Assembly (NCBI RefSeq): GCF_002897295.1
Contig: NZ_BEXF01000007.1
Location: 236,298-300,297 of the forward strand
Reading direction: 5' to 3'
Length of the DNA: 64,000 bases
Source of the DNA: Brevibacillus reuszeri
GTDB lineage: Bacteria > Bacillota > Bacilli > Brevibacillales > Brevibacillaceae
The notes beneath the pieces were generated by a model. The model was given only the letters and a program-made list of their open reading frames with translations. It was not told where the DNA came from and did no database searches. The position numbers were made by a program, and so were the translations under genes. This document shows positions 17,432 to 25,378 of this stretch, in pieces; the first letter of the stretch is position 1; each line of letters begins with the position of its first letter.

Positions 17432-18256
17432 TTATACCAGCTCCTTCAACGCGAATTCCAGTTCCTCATTGCTTGGCGCCAACCCGTGCCACTTATGTGT
17501 ATTTTCCATAAAGGAAATCCCTTTGCCCTTGATCGTATGAGCCAAAATCGCAGTTGGCTTGCCTTTTACCTCTTTGGCTTGTCGCAGAGCATCGTCCACC
17601 TGATCCAGCTCATGTCCATCGATTTCGATCACATGCCAGCCAAACGACTTCCATTTACCAACCAGATCACCGACGCCTTTTACATTGTCCACATAATCGT
17701 CCAACTGAATCTTGTTCCAGTCGATGATGGCACAAACGTTATCCAGCTTGTAATGAGGCGTAGTCATCGCCGCTTCCCATACTTGGCCTTCCTGCAGCTC
17801 TCCGTCACCGATCATGACGTAGGAGCGGCGATTACTGCCATCCAGCTTTGCTGCCAAAGCAACTCCATTCGCTACAGACAGTCCCTGACCGAGCGAGCCC
17901 GAGGAAATATCAACTCCCGGACAATGCTCGCTGCACGGATGCCCATGCAAGCGTCCATCCACATCGCGGAAGGTCATTAGCTCTTCCACCGGAAAAAAAC
18001 CTTTCTCAGCCAGTACAGAATAATAAACTGGCGTACAATGACCTTTTGATAAAAAGAAGCAATCCCTATCAGCCCATTGCGGATTTTTTGGATCGACATT
18101 CATGTGCTCAAAAAACAGTACGGTCAGAAGTTCAGTTGCTGACAACGAACCGCCAGGATGTCCACTCCCCGCATGATTGGTCATTTTGACAATGTGCCTG
18201 CGAATGGTTTTCGATAATTCCTGATAGTGCGCCAGCTTTTCCCGACTTAAAGCCAT
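17432..18256 (-). CDS. Transketolase, N-terminal subunit
   Basis: A 274-aa PP domain of a split transketolase. HAGSGHPGGSLSATE, the TPP pyrophosphate motif GDGELQEGQVWEA ending with NKIQLDD, and FLSKGH are visible. It pairs with the C subunit to move two-carbon units between ketoses and aldoses. The start is set at 18256, where GGAGGGAG stands 5 nt upstream; an in-frame start 16 codons earlier lacks a ribosome site. It is the first gene of the operon that runs down to the aldolase. The 25-bp operator at 18312-18336 lies in its leader. Confidence 0.92.
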   Translation of the reverse strand: MALSREKLAHYQELSKTIRRHIVKMTNHAGSGHPGGSLSATELLTVLFFEHMNVDPKNPQWADRDCFFLSKGHCTPVYYSVLAEKGFFPVEELMTFRDVDGRLHGHPCSEHCPGVDISSGSLGQGLSVANGVALAAKLDGSNRRSYVMIGDGELQEGQVWEAAMTTPHYKLDNVCAIIDWNKIQLDDYVDNVKGVGDLVGKWKSFGWHVIEIDGHELDQVDDALRQAKEVKGKPTAILAHTIKGKGISFMENTHKWHGLAPSNEELEFALKELV

Positions 18257-18311
18257 AGCGGCTCCCTCCTTCTTCGAACTCTCCTTTGTGATATGGGCAA
18301 GCACTCCAATT

Positions 18312-18336
18312 GTTTCTTATTAAGAAACGTCGTTTC
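18312..18336 (-). promoter_or_regulatory. 25-bp composite operator, copy 2
   Basis: GTTTC (18312-18316), spacer TTATTAA, GAAAC (18324-18328), GTC, GTTTC (18332-18336). All three half-sites match the consensus. It stands 55 bp before the transketolase N start and 21 bp after the RidA stop codon, so it could also act on readthrough from RidA. Confidence 0.85.
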
Positions 18337-18357
18337 GTTTAATGATTAAAAAAATAT

Positions 18358-18735
18358 CTACTCACGAACAGCTGCTATTAGCTCTATTTCCACCCAAGCG
18401 TCTTTTGGCAAGCGAGCGACTTCCACCGTAGAACGAGCCGGAAGATGCGCTGTAAAATATCTGCCGTAAATTTCATTGAGCTTTGCAAAATCATTCATGT
18501 CTTTTAAGAAAACGGTCGTTTTCACCACATGCTGCAAGCTGGTACCTGCCGCTTCAAGAACGGCTTGTAGGTTGGCAAATACTTGATGCAATTGATCTTC
18601 GAAGGTTCCCTCCACAAAAGTCCCATCTGGTCTGAACGGAAGTGTCCCGGAAGTATAGACCAGATTGTCAATCTTCACCGCTTGTGAATAAGGGAGATTC
18701 GGCTGCGGTGCTTTCGGCGTGCGAATCATCTCCAT
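18358..18735 (-). CDS. ridA: RidA family imine/enamine deaminase
   Basis: A 125-aa YjgF/YER057c/UK114 protein. The conserved Arg is in ARSTVEVARLPKDAWVEIE, with TSGTLPFRPDG and VVKTTVFLKDM. RidA hydrolyses reactive enamines/imines such as 2-aminoacrylate to keto acids; relatives act in ureide and pyrimidine catabolism. It has its own sigma-A-type promoter and a copy of the shared operator, so it probably deals with reactive nitrogen intermediates of this island (inference). GGAGGAG precedes the ATG by 9 nt. Confidence 0.92.
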   Translation of the reverse strand: MEMIRTPKAPQPNLPYSQAVKIDNLVYTSGTLPFRPDGTFVEGTFEDQLHQVFANLQAVLEAAGTSLQHVVKTTVFLKDMNDFAKLNEIYGRYFTAHLPARSTVEVARLPKDAWVEIELIAAVRE

Positions 18736-18764
18736 CTCGATCGTCTCCTCCCTTTACTACTTTT

Positions 18765-18830
18765 GTTCCTTATTACGAAACAATGTTTCTATTTTATAGC
18801 GATTGTATCAACTCTGACAGCGCTTTTCAA
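18765..18830 (-). promoter_or_regulatory. RidA promoter with 25-bp composite operator, copy 3
   Basis: On the minus strand, -35 TTGAAA (18825-18830), a 17-bp spacer and -10 TACAAT (18802-18807). The operator follows immediately downstream: GTTCC (18765-18769), TTATTAC, GAAAC (18777-18781), AAT, GTTTC (18785-18789). An operator just past the start site suits a repressor. Confidence 0.85.
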
Positions 18831-18849
18831 GATACAAAAAATTAAATTT

Positions 18850-19347
18850 TCAGTTTTTTATTGCCACCTGTATCGCTGCTTCATAATCAGGATGTTCGGT
18901 TACTTCTGATACATATTCAGCATGAACCACTTTATTATTCTTGTCGATCACAAAAATTGCCCGTGTGAGCAAGCGCAGCTCCTCGATGACAACCCCATAT
19001 GCTTTTCCAAATGATAGATCACGATAATCCGACAAAGTCTGCACCTGATCGATACCTGCTGCGCCGCACCACCGTTTTTGGGCAAATGGCAAATCCACAC
19101 TGATTGTTAATACGGTAACATCTTTCAGATTCGCAGCCTCTTGATTAAATCGGCGCGTCTGCTGGTCACACACAGGCGTGTCAACGGAAGGAACGACACT
19201 GATGATGCGAACGGTGCCTTTGGAATCCTCCAGCGAAACCGGAGATAGATCATGATCCAGTACGGTAAAGCTTGGTGCTTGCTGACCTGCCTTTACTTCC
19301 TGCCCTACAAGTGTGACCGGATTTCCTTTGAAAGCTACTTGAGCCAT
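18850..19347 (-). CDS. tpx: Thiol peroxidase (atypical 2-Cys peroxiredoxin)
   Basis: 165 aa, the usual Tpx length. The peroxidatic Cys lies in [13 protein letters not shown] and the resolving Cys in KRWCGAAG, with [10 protein letters not shown]. It reduces hydrogen peroxide and alkyl peroxides using thioredoxin. It carries a copy of the shared operator, so its expression may be coupled to ureide/glyoxylate metabolism rather than only to peroxide stress (inference). Confidence 0.95.
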   Translation of the reverse strand: MAQVAFKGNPVTLVGQEVKAGQQAPSFTVLDHDLSPVSLEDSKGTVRIISVVPSVDTPVCDQQTRRFNQEAANLKDVTVLTISVDLPFAQKRWCGAAGIDQVQTLSDYRDLSFGKAYGVVIEELRLLTRAIFVIDKNNKVVHAEYVSEVTEHPDYEAAIQVAIKN

Positions 19348-19375
19348 TTTTACAAGCCTCCTTCATTTTGAGTTT

Positions 19376-19448
19376 GTTTCTTAATAAGAAATATCGTTTC
19401 TTAAATGAACTCACCTCTTTTATATCACATCCCTCTTGTCCTTCACAA
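19376..19448 (-). promoter_or_regulatory. tpx promoter with 25-bp composite operator, copy 4
   Basis: On the minus strand, -35 TTGTGA (19443-19448), an 18-bp spacer and -10 TATAAA (19419-19424). The operator downstream is GTTTC (19376-19380), TTAATAA, GAAAT (19388-19392), ATC, GTTTC (19396-19400). It ends 28 bp before the tpx start. Confidence 0.82.
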
Positions 19449-19472
19449 CCATTTTGTGACAAAGGAATATAA

Positions 19473-19613
19473 CCCTATGCAAAAATAGAAGATTTACCTC
19501 ACCTTGTAGCCATTGAAAAGCGCATTGAGATAATTTCCGATAGCTTTTATGTAGCTGAAGAAGATGGTGAAATTGAGGCCATCCCTTACAGGGTGGCCTA
19601 TAAATTTCCTTGA
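19473..19613 (+). pseudogene. Orphan 46-codon reading-frame remnant
   Basis: This 306-bp gap holds a protein-like frame on the plus strand, from just after a TAA to a TGA at 19611-19613. It has no usable start codon or ribosome site. It contains DLPHLVAIEKR and FYVAEEDGEIE, which resemble the N-terminal and beta-4 parts of GNAT acetyltransferases. The most likely reading is a decayed gene fragment; a chance frame cannot be excluded. Nothing else is evident in the gap apart from the tpx promoter. Confidence 0.35.
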
Positions 19614-19653
19614 AAATCATGTTTACTAGATTTCAAACGCTGTCTCCACTCAT

Positions 19654-20067
19654 CTATTCTTTCGTTTTCGTCATTTCCCTCATAATCAACATCGCGTTCA
19701 AGAGCAAGCCTAGCGAGATGACGGGATGTGCCGCTGCCACGAATCCAATTTCTTCCGAGAAGACAGCCGTCGCGAAAATCAAAAGGGTTAGGCCGATCAG
19801 CACCAAACTCTTAATTTTTATGCCCTTGGGCAGTATGGCCGGAAAAGACAATATAAATAACAATACGGGGATAGGCGCGAAGTACATGGCGAAATTACCG
19901 TGCAGCCCCCATTGAGTCGAATCTAGGAACAGCGCAATTCCAGCCAAGAACACCTGTACCGCGATGCAGATCGAAAAAAGCACGTTCAATTTTCTAAAAC
20001 CTAGCCGCGCGTATTGAGCGGCTACCGGCAGCGAAGAGCGGTTTTCGGTCATTTTGCGTACTTCCAT
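19654..20067 (-). CDS. DUF6220-like small membrane protein
   Basis: A 137-aa protein with four hydrophobic segments (about 30-48, 60-80, 88-105, 112-130), no catalytic motif, and a basic C-terminus (MREMTKTKE). It resembles the DUF6220 family by layout only. GGGAGG lies 9 nt before the ATG. It is the last gene of the ECF41 operon (oxidoreductase, sigma, VOC, this gene) and so is likely a target of that sigma factor. The function is unknown. Confidence 0.75.
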   Translation of the reverse strand: MEVRKMTENRSSLPVAAQYARLGFRKLNVLFSICIAVQVFLAGIALFLDSTQWGLHGNFAMYFAPIPVLLFILSFPAILPKGIKIKSLVLIGLTLLIFATAVFSEEIGFVAAAHPVISLGLLLNAMLIMREMTKTKE

Positions 20068-20082
20068 CTTTTAAATCCTCCC

Positions 20083-20805
20083 TTAGACTTGCCTTTCGGA
20101 AACAGCGCGAATGAAGTAGGGGTACGGATCCAATTGAAACTCCCCTACTTTTGGATCGAGAATCGTCATTCGAATAGGGTGAACTTCCGGAATCTTCATC
20201 GAAGGATACCACCCGATGGCCATATCCCCCAGGATGAACATTCCGTGCTCGTCACCGAGCATCTGAAACGTCCTTCCGTCCCCGTTATAAGGCGTGACGT
20301 CAAATCGAGAATCTAGTCGCTGAATTGCCTCCGATACGCTGCCGCGAAGCGGAAAGCCGATCTCGCTGACATTCAGAATGGATTCGTGATCAAACGGCTT
20401 TGTTGAGGCATTGTCCATCCGATGCCGAGCGATGAGCTCCACCAGATTCCCCGAAGGATCTTCGAAATAGAAGGCATGCGCATCCATTCCTTCGAAATAA
20501 GCGATATCTTCGTTTGCCTGAATTCCTGTGTACGGAAGGGGCGCAGCGGAAAGCACCTGACAGCCTTTGGCCAGAAGCCAACTTTTCGCTTCATGAATTT
20601 GGTTCTCGGGGATATTCATTGCCAAATGGTAGGACGGCAGTATGCTACCCTCCTCCTCGTGAACGAAAGTCAATCGCGTTGCCCCGGCAACGATCGTGAT
20701 TGAATGTTCCGTTATATCTGCTAAAACAAATCCAAGTCTTTCTGTGTAGAACACCTTCATTTCAGCTAAATGGGAGGTTCTCAGTTCCAGTTCGATGATT
20801 CTCAT
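20083..20805 (-). CDS. VOC family (glyoxalase-like) protein
   Basis: A 240-aa protein of two vicinal-oxygen-chelate modules. Module 1 (about 1-125) includes ELRTSHLAEMKVFYTERLGF and DAHAFYFEDPSGNLVELIAR. A more divergent module 2 follows (about 135-235). The family covers glyoxalases, dioxygenases and resistance proteins; no specific reaction is readable. Its ATG overlaps the stop of the sigma-factor gene (ATGA), indicating tight coupling. Confidence 0.85.
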   Translation of the reverse strand: MRIIELELRTSHLAEMKVFYTERLGFVLADITEHSITIVAGATRLTFVHEEEGSILPSYHLAMNIPENQIHEAKSWLLAKGCQVLSAAPLPYTGIQANEDIAYFEGMDAHAFYFEDPSGNLVELIARHRMDNASTKPFDHESILNVSEIGFPLRGSVSEAIQRLDSRFDVTPYNGDGRTFQMLGDEHGMFILGDMAIGWYPSMKIPEVHPIRMTILDPKVGEFQLDPYPYFIRAVSERQV

Positions 20806-21689
20806 CTTACAGCCTCCTCCAGATACTTGAGTTTGTCAGGATTTGCAACTGCATAGATGGAATGAATCCTATTGTCCAAAGCCTCGAACGAGTAAACGTA
20901 AGCAATGCGTCCGCCGATCATCATTACGATTCCCGGGCTTCCGTTCACCGTAGTGATTATATAGGAATAGTGGCTATCAGGACTCCGGAACCAATCCATC
21001 CATTGCATATAAAACGGAATGACTCGCTTCGCTCCGACGACGGGCTGCTGTGCAGCCGGCGCCTTGCCACCTCCATCTGTATAATGGACGACGTCAGGAG
21101 ACAGCAACTGCAACAAGCGGTTCGCATCGCCGGCAATCACGCTTTGGATGAATTGCTGCACTTGCTTCTCCGTAACAGTGCTCGCTCTTATGTCCAGCGG
21201 TTCATGGCGGATACCTTTCTTGGCCCGATGGAAAATTTGCCTGCAATTGAAGCTGCTTTTCCCCACCATGTTGGCAATCTCGTCATACGGATATTGAAAC
21301 ATTTCCCGCAGGAGAAACACTGCCCGCTCGACCGCGCTTAGCTGTTGCAGAAGCATCAAACAGGCCGTTGAGATCGTTTCCCTTTGTTGATAAATTTCAG
21401 AAGGGTCCAAGCTTACGCCTTCAAGATGCACGAGGGGCTCCGGCAGCCAGGTCCCCACGTAAACTTCCCGTTGTTTCGCGGACGATTGCAACAGGTTCAG
21501 GCAACGGTTTGTTACGATTTTGCACAAGTATGCCTTTACGTTCCGGATATTTGCGTCCGAAGGCAATTGGTTCATCGCCAGGAAAGCATCCTGTACGATG
21601 TCTTCCGCATCCATGACGCTTCCCAACATTCGATACGCCAGTGAGAACAATAACATCCGATAAGTTTGATATAGTTGTTCTGTGTCCAT
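20802..21689 (-). CDS. ECF41-type RNA polymerase sigma factor with SnoaL-like C-terminal extension
   Basis: The protein is 295 aa, longer than a plain ECF sigma. Sigma-2 (about 5-70, DAEDIVQDAFLAM) and sigma-4 (about 105-160) are joined by a linker holding WLPEP (81-85). The C-terminal SnoaL-like domain carries DGGGK (205-209) and NPDKL (283-287). These three motifs are the published marks of group ECF41, in which the fused C-terminal domain modulates activity in place of a separate anti-sigma factor. The target promoter TGTCACA-N16-YGTC is found ahead of the operon's first gene, so it is probably autoregulated. Confidence 0.92.
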   Translation of the reverse strand: MDTEQLYQTYRMLLFSLAYRMLGSVMDAEDIVQDAFLAMNQLPSDANIRNVKAYLCKIVTNRCLNLLQSSAKQREVYVGTWLPEPLVHLEGVSLDPSEIYQQRETISTACLMLLQQLSAVERAVFLLREMFQYPYDEIANMVGKSSFNCRQIFHRAKKGIRHEPLDIRASTVTEKQVQQFIQSVIAGDANRLLQLLSPDVVHYTDGGGKAPAAQQPVVGAKRVIPFYMQWMDWFRSPDSHYSYIITTVNGSPGIVMMIGGRIAYVYSFEALDNRIHSIYAVANPDKLKYLEEAVR

Positions 21690-21716
21690 ACAGACCTCCT
21701 TTCCGAAATAGTCCGT

Positions 21717-22991
21717 TTAGTGCGCGAGAATATGAAGGGAAGCTCGCTTCGCGCTTGCTGTCGCCCCGCCCGCCAAATATTCACCGTGTGACACCCAATC
21801 TCCAGCCACGTACAGGCCCTTGATCTGAGGGACGGCAGGACCCGGATTCTCGACCCGCTTCATATGTGGAAAGTCATGAACAACCGTCATCTTGGGCAAA
21901 TACTGCTCCGCCACCACTTCCCGTCTCCAACCGGGATGAACGAGATCCATTGCTTGCTCAAGCTGTCTGCGGTCTTCTTGCGCATTGCTTCCTTGCACTT
22001 GGAACTTGATCATTTGAAACACTTGAACGTCATCGTTCTCGCTGAGTTCTAGCCCTTTGATTCGTGATGAGTTGATCATAAGGAACGGTTGATCGATGCC
22101 GTAGACAAATTGATGCTGCGGAGCGGGAAGTCGACGGAGCCCGATATCCAAACAAGCGGCCGTGATCGGAATGGCCTGCTGCTCCCACGTCCGCAGCGAA
22201 GTCAGTTCGACAGATGGAACCAGTCTGCTCGCTATCTGCGGCGATGTCGTCAGGATCACGTTGCGAACCTCTATCGTTTCGCCATTCTCGCATCGAACTC
22301 GTTGCACCCGTCCGTCATCATGCTCAACGGATATGACTTTCCTACCTGTAATCACTACCACGCCGAGCCGACGTGCTTCCGAAAACATTTCCTCGATCAG
22401 AGATCCCCAGCCTTTCTTCAAATAATACACGCCAGTGAAGGAACGTTGCATCTGTCTGAACAAAGGTCCCGCCACTTGTAAATCCGGAGCTTGCACGTAT
22501 GTTCCTCCTCGGGCCAGTACGTACAGAAGATGACGTACCATCGGGCTTCCCACGTGCTCCTCCATCCAGTCTCGCAGACTCATGTGTGGAATCGTGGCCG
22601 TGTCAAGCTTGAGAATTTTCAAGAGGGTGGCTCCGAACCTGTATTTGTCCACCGCCGATAACAAGGGAGTCTTAAGCAGCGAACTGACTGCAGCTGGAAA
22701 CGGGTGCACCTGCTCTTTCCAGATTCCGAATGGGGTGAACTCGTCGACTTTTCGAAAAATATCCGGATTTAAGGTTAATTCCCGGAAAATGTCGTACGCA
22801 TCCCCGGCATAGAGTGCATGCGAACCCAAATTGAAGAGTATTCCGTCCTTCTTGTTCGTGATCGCCCTTCCCCCCGTCTGATTCTGACTTTCCAAAACTA
22901 CGACACGTTTTCCTCCTCTTGCTAAATAAAGAGCTGCGGTCAGTCCGGCAATACCTCCACCAACAATGGCTACATCATACTTTGCAACCAT
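21717..22991 (-). CDS. FAD-dependent amine oxidase/phytoene-desaturase-like oxidoreductase
   Basis: The protein is 424 aa. It has an N-terminal Rossmann FAD motif VAIVGGGIAGLTAALYLARGG, the following GGRA, and a C-terminal FAD loop GLYVAGDWVSHGEYLAGGA. The fold matches protoporphyrinogen oxidase/phytoene desaturase relatives; the substrate is unknown. ECF41 factors typically sit beside an oxidoreductase, epimerase or carboxymuconolactone decarboxylase gene that they transcribe, and this gene follows an exact ECF41-type promoter. Confidence 0.88.
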   Translation of the reverse strand: MVAKYDVAIVGGGIAGLTAALYLARGGKRVVVLESQNQTGGRAITNKKDGILFNLGSHALYAGDAYDIFRELTLNPDIFRKVDEFTPFGIWKEQVHPFPAAVSSLLKTPLLSAVDKYRFGATLLKILKLDTATIPHMSLRDWMEEHVGSPMVRHLLYVLARGGTYVQAPDLQVAGPLFRQMQRSFTGVYYLKKGWGSLIEEMFSEARRLGVVVITGRKVISVEHDDGRVQRVRCENGETIEVRNVILTTSPQIASRLVPSVELTSLRTWEQQAIPITAACLDIGLRRLPAPQHQFVYGIDQPFLMINSSRIKGLELSENDDVQVFQMIKFQVQGSNAQEDRRQLEQAMDLVHPGWRREVVAEQYLPKMTVVHDFPHMKRVENPGPAVPQIKGLYVAGDWVSHGEYLAGGATASAKRASLHILAH

Positions 22992-23027
22992 TCGAAGAAG
23001 CCTCCTTCATGTGTTGTCATTAAACAA

Positions 23028-23054
23028 GACAGGAAGGAGGCCGAAGATGTGACA
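23028..23054 (-). promoter_or_regulatory. ECF41-type promoter
   Basis: On the minus strand, -35 TGTCACA (23048-23054), exactly 16 bp, then -10 TGTC (23028-23031). The known ECF41 consensus is TGTCACA-N16-CGTC. It lies 37 bp before the oxidoreductase start. Confidence 0.8.
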
Positions 23055-23138
23055 AAGTGAAAACAGCGATGTAGAAAAAAGAGCAACCCGAATAGCCCAG
23101 CCCACATTGAGTTATGACAAGAATTTATATACTTCAAA

Positions 23139-23162
23139 CAAAAAAGCCGCATAAGTTGCGGC
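23139..23162 (-). terminator. Terminator of the two-component operon
   Basis: GCCGCA (23146-23151) and TGCGGC (23157-23162) form a 6-bp GC stem followed on the minus strand by a T-run (TTTTTTG). It lies 20 bp past the histidine kinase stop codon. Confidence 0.8.
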
Positions 23163-23181
23163 GACGGCAGACGTTGCATGA

Positions 23182-24510
23182 TCAATACGGGAGCCGAATA
23201 ATAAACCGACTTCCTTGATTCAGATTGCTTTGCACTTCAATGACGCCATTGTGAGAAAGTACGTATTGTTTTGCAATGGCAAGACCTAACCCTGTCCCAC
23301 CGCTGACTCTTGAACGTGCTTCATCGACGCGGTAAAAACGGTCAAGCAAGTGTGGCAGGTGCTCAGGGGAAATGCCAATACCAGTATCCTGCACAATGAC
23401 TGTCAAATATTGATCATTCTCATTAAGAAGCCGGAGATAGATGCCTCCTGGGCTCGGTGTATATCGGATAGCATTGGTAAGCAAATTCACCAAAACCTGT
23501 TTGATTCGATTAGCATCCACGGATATGGTTGTTTGATTGGTCCATACATCTAGTTGAATAGAAATACCTTTTTCTTCCGCAATTTGCTCCATAGCTGCGA
23601 GGAGTTTTTGTGCCAGGTCTGCCATATTAGTAGGCTCTTTTTTTACTGGCAATTCTCCTGCTTCTGCTAATGACAACGTTCGCAGATCCTCTACTAATTG
23701 GTTTAGCCGAATGAGCTCGTCCTGTAGCGGCAACAATGTCTCGGGCGGTATCATTTTCCCCTGCTGTTGCAGTGAATCCAGCTTCCCACCAATAATGGTA
23801 AGGGGGGTCCTAAGTTCATGTGCGACGTCAGCGGTTAGATTTTGACGTGCCTTTTCAGCTTGCTCCAGTTTTGTTGACATCACATTGATTGCACTCGCAA
23901 TTTTGCCGTATTCATCATGCGTGTTTACATTGGTTTGAACGCCAAATTCTCCTCTTCCTAACTGTTCAATCACGGGGAGTAGCGCTCGCAGCGGAGAGGT
24001 CAACCACCGTGATAATTGGTAGGTGATGATAAGAGAGATGAGTATGAGCAACACACCGCTTACAAGTAAGATGATCACGACGGATATTGGTATGCCTATC
24101 ATGATTTTATTTAAGTTTGCCACTTCTGGATCATAATAAAAAAATTGACCGACGATTTGTTCATTGATCATGATTTCTTTATGAATACCCAGGCGAGTTA
24201 TTAACGTTTCAGGTGAGTCACCTAGATAACAAATGACGTTTTGATTGCTGTCCATGACAATGATGCTCGGACTTTCCTGGTGAATATCTTGTAAAAGATC
24301 GAACTGTTCAAGCCTATTCCATGAATACTTGTTGTCTAGATAATAGTTCGATAATTTGTTCGTAAGTAATCCAACTTCTTTTCCCCTTGTTTCATTTATG
24401 CTCGCGTCAATCGCGTTCTTCACAATTAGATGAGTAAGCGTAATAAATATGATGCTAATTCCCACGACCGTAGAAGTCATTGTCAGGAAAATTTTCCAGT
24501 GAAACTTCAT
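23182..24510 (-). CDS. HAMP-containing sensor histidine kinase
   Basis: The protein is 442 aa. TM1 is about 8-30, an extracytoplasmic sensor 31-136, TM2 137-163, then HAMP (164-218). The DHp has the phospho-acceptor His231 in VAHELRTPLT. The HATPase carries NLLTNAIRYTP (N box), VQDTGIGIS (G1) and GGTGLGLAI (G2). The layout is BaeS-like, suggesting cell-envelope sensing. It overlaps the response regulator gene by 4 bp (ATGA). Confidence 0.94.
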   Translation of the reverse strand: MKFHWKIFLTMTSTVVGISIIFITLTHLIVKNAIDASINETRGKEVGLLTNKLSNYYLDNKYSWNRLEQFDLLQDIHQESPSIIVMDSNQNVICYLGDSPETLITRLGIHKEIMINEQIVGQFFYYDPEVANLNKIMIGIPISVVIILLVSGVLLILISLIITYQLSRWLTSPLRALLPVIEQLGRGEFGVQTNVNTHDEYGKIASAINVMSTKLEQAEKARQNLTADVAHELRTPLTIIGGKLDSLQQQGKMIPPETLLPLQDELIRLNQLVEDLRTLSLAEAGELPVKKEPTNMADLAQKLLAAMEQIAEEKGISIQLDVWTNQTTISVDANRIKQVLVNLLTNAIRYTPSPGGIYLRLLNENDQYLTVIVQDTGIGISPEHLPHLLDRFYRVDEARSRVSGGTGLGLAIAKQYVLSHNGVIEVQSNLNQGSRFIIRLPY

Positions 24511-25196
24511 GGCTGGTCCCCAAATCGATATCCGAATCCGTATACGGTTTGTATGTATCTTGGATTCGAAATATCGTCCTCTATTTTTTTCCGCAATCGG
24601 CTAATATGGGCATCCACTGTTCGCTCCTCGTTAAAAAGATCGTCCTCCAATGCAGCCTTTAAAAGCTGAAGACGGCTGTAGACAATACTGGGCTTGTCGG
24701 CCAGCGTCAATAAGAGCTTGAATTCCGTAGGCGTCAAACTGATTTCAACTCCACGCTTCCATACCTGATACTGTGAACGGGAAATGGTTAAGTCGCCTCT
24801 TACCAAATCTTCTTCGAACAAGGGGCTGCCATCTATCCTGCGCATCACCGAACGAATGCGCGCCAATAATTCTCGTAATGAAAAGGGTTTTGTCAGGTAA
24901 TCATCGGCACCGACCTCAAGGCCGACTACTTTATCCATCTCGTCTGCCTTTGCGGTCACCATAATAATGCCGACCCGGCCCTTCTTCCTCAGTTCACGAC
25001 AGACATCCAGCCCGCTCATACCGGGCATCATCCAATCAAGCACGACTACAACCGGATTTGTTTCTTTCGCTTTAGCCAGTGCCTCCGTTCCTGTTCGAGC
25101 CGTAACAACCTTGAATCCTTCACTCTGGAGAAATGAACGCATAAACTCAAGGACCTTTTCCTCATCATCCACCAATAGAATGGTTTGGTCCATCAA
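24507..25196 (-). CDS. OmpR/PhoB-type response regulator
   Basis: A 229-aa protein. The receiver domain has acidic DDEEK (10-14), phospho-acceptor Asp54 in VLDWMMPG and conserved Lys in VTAKADE. A C-terminal winged helix (about 130-225) includes SLTPTEFKLLL and RTVDAHISRLRKKI. It is the partner of the downstream kinase. The divergent membrane protein gene at 25379 is a possible target. Confidence 0.95.
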   Translation of the reverse strand: MMDQTILLVDDEEKVLEFMRSFLQSEGFKVVTARTGTEALAKAKETNPVVVVLDWMMPGMSGLDVCRELRKKGRVGIIMVTAKADEMDKVVGLEVGADDYLTKPFSLRELLARIRSVMRRIDGSPLFEEDLVRGDLTISRSQYQVWKRGVEISLTPTEFKLLLTLADKPSIVYSRLQLLKAALEDDLFNEERTVDAHISRLRKKIEDDISNPRYIQTVYGFGYRFGDQP

Positions 25197-25326
25197 ACTC
25201 CCTGCCTTTCCAAAGCCTCTCTTTCGTTAGTATATCCTATAGAATTTAACGCGTCATAAATGTCATGAAAGCCGCAACGGTTCGTCATAAGTTCACAACA
25301 TTTTTTTGTTACGGTTAATGGGAGCT

Positions 25327-25361
25327 AAGGTGCTCGCTCAAGAGCATTTGGCACTTTTTTT
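25327..25361 (+). terminator. Terminator-like hairpin in the leader of the 25379 gene
   Basis: TGCTC/GAGCA (25331-25335, 25342-25346) form an inner stem within AAGGTGC/GCACTT, and seven T's follow (25355-25361). It lies only 18 bp before the start codon, so it may be an attenuator or the end of an upstream transcript. Confidence 0.5.
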
Positions 25362-25378
25362 GATAGAGGGTGATTACT

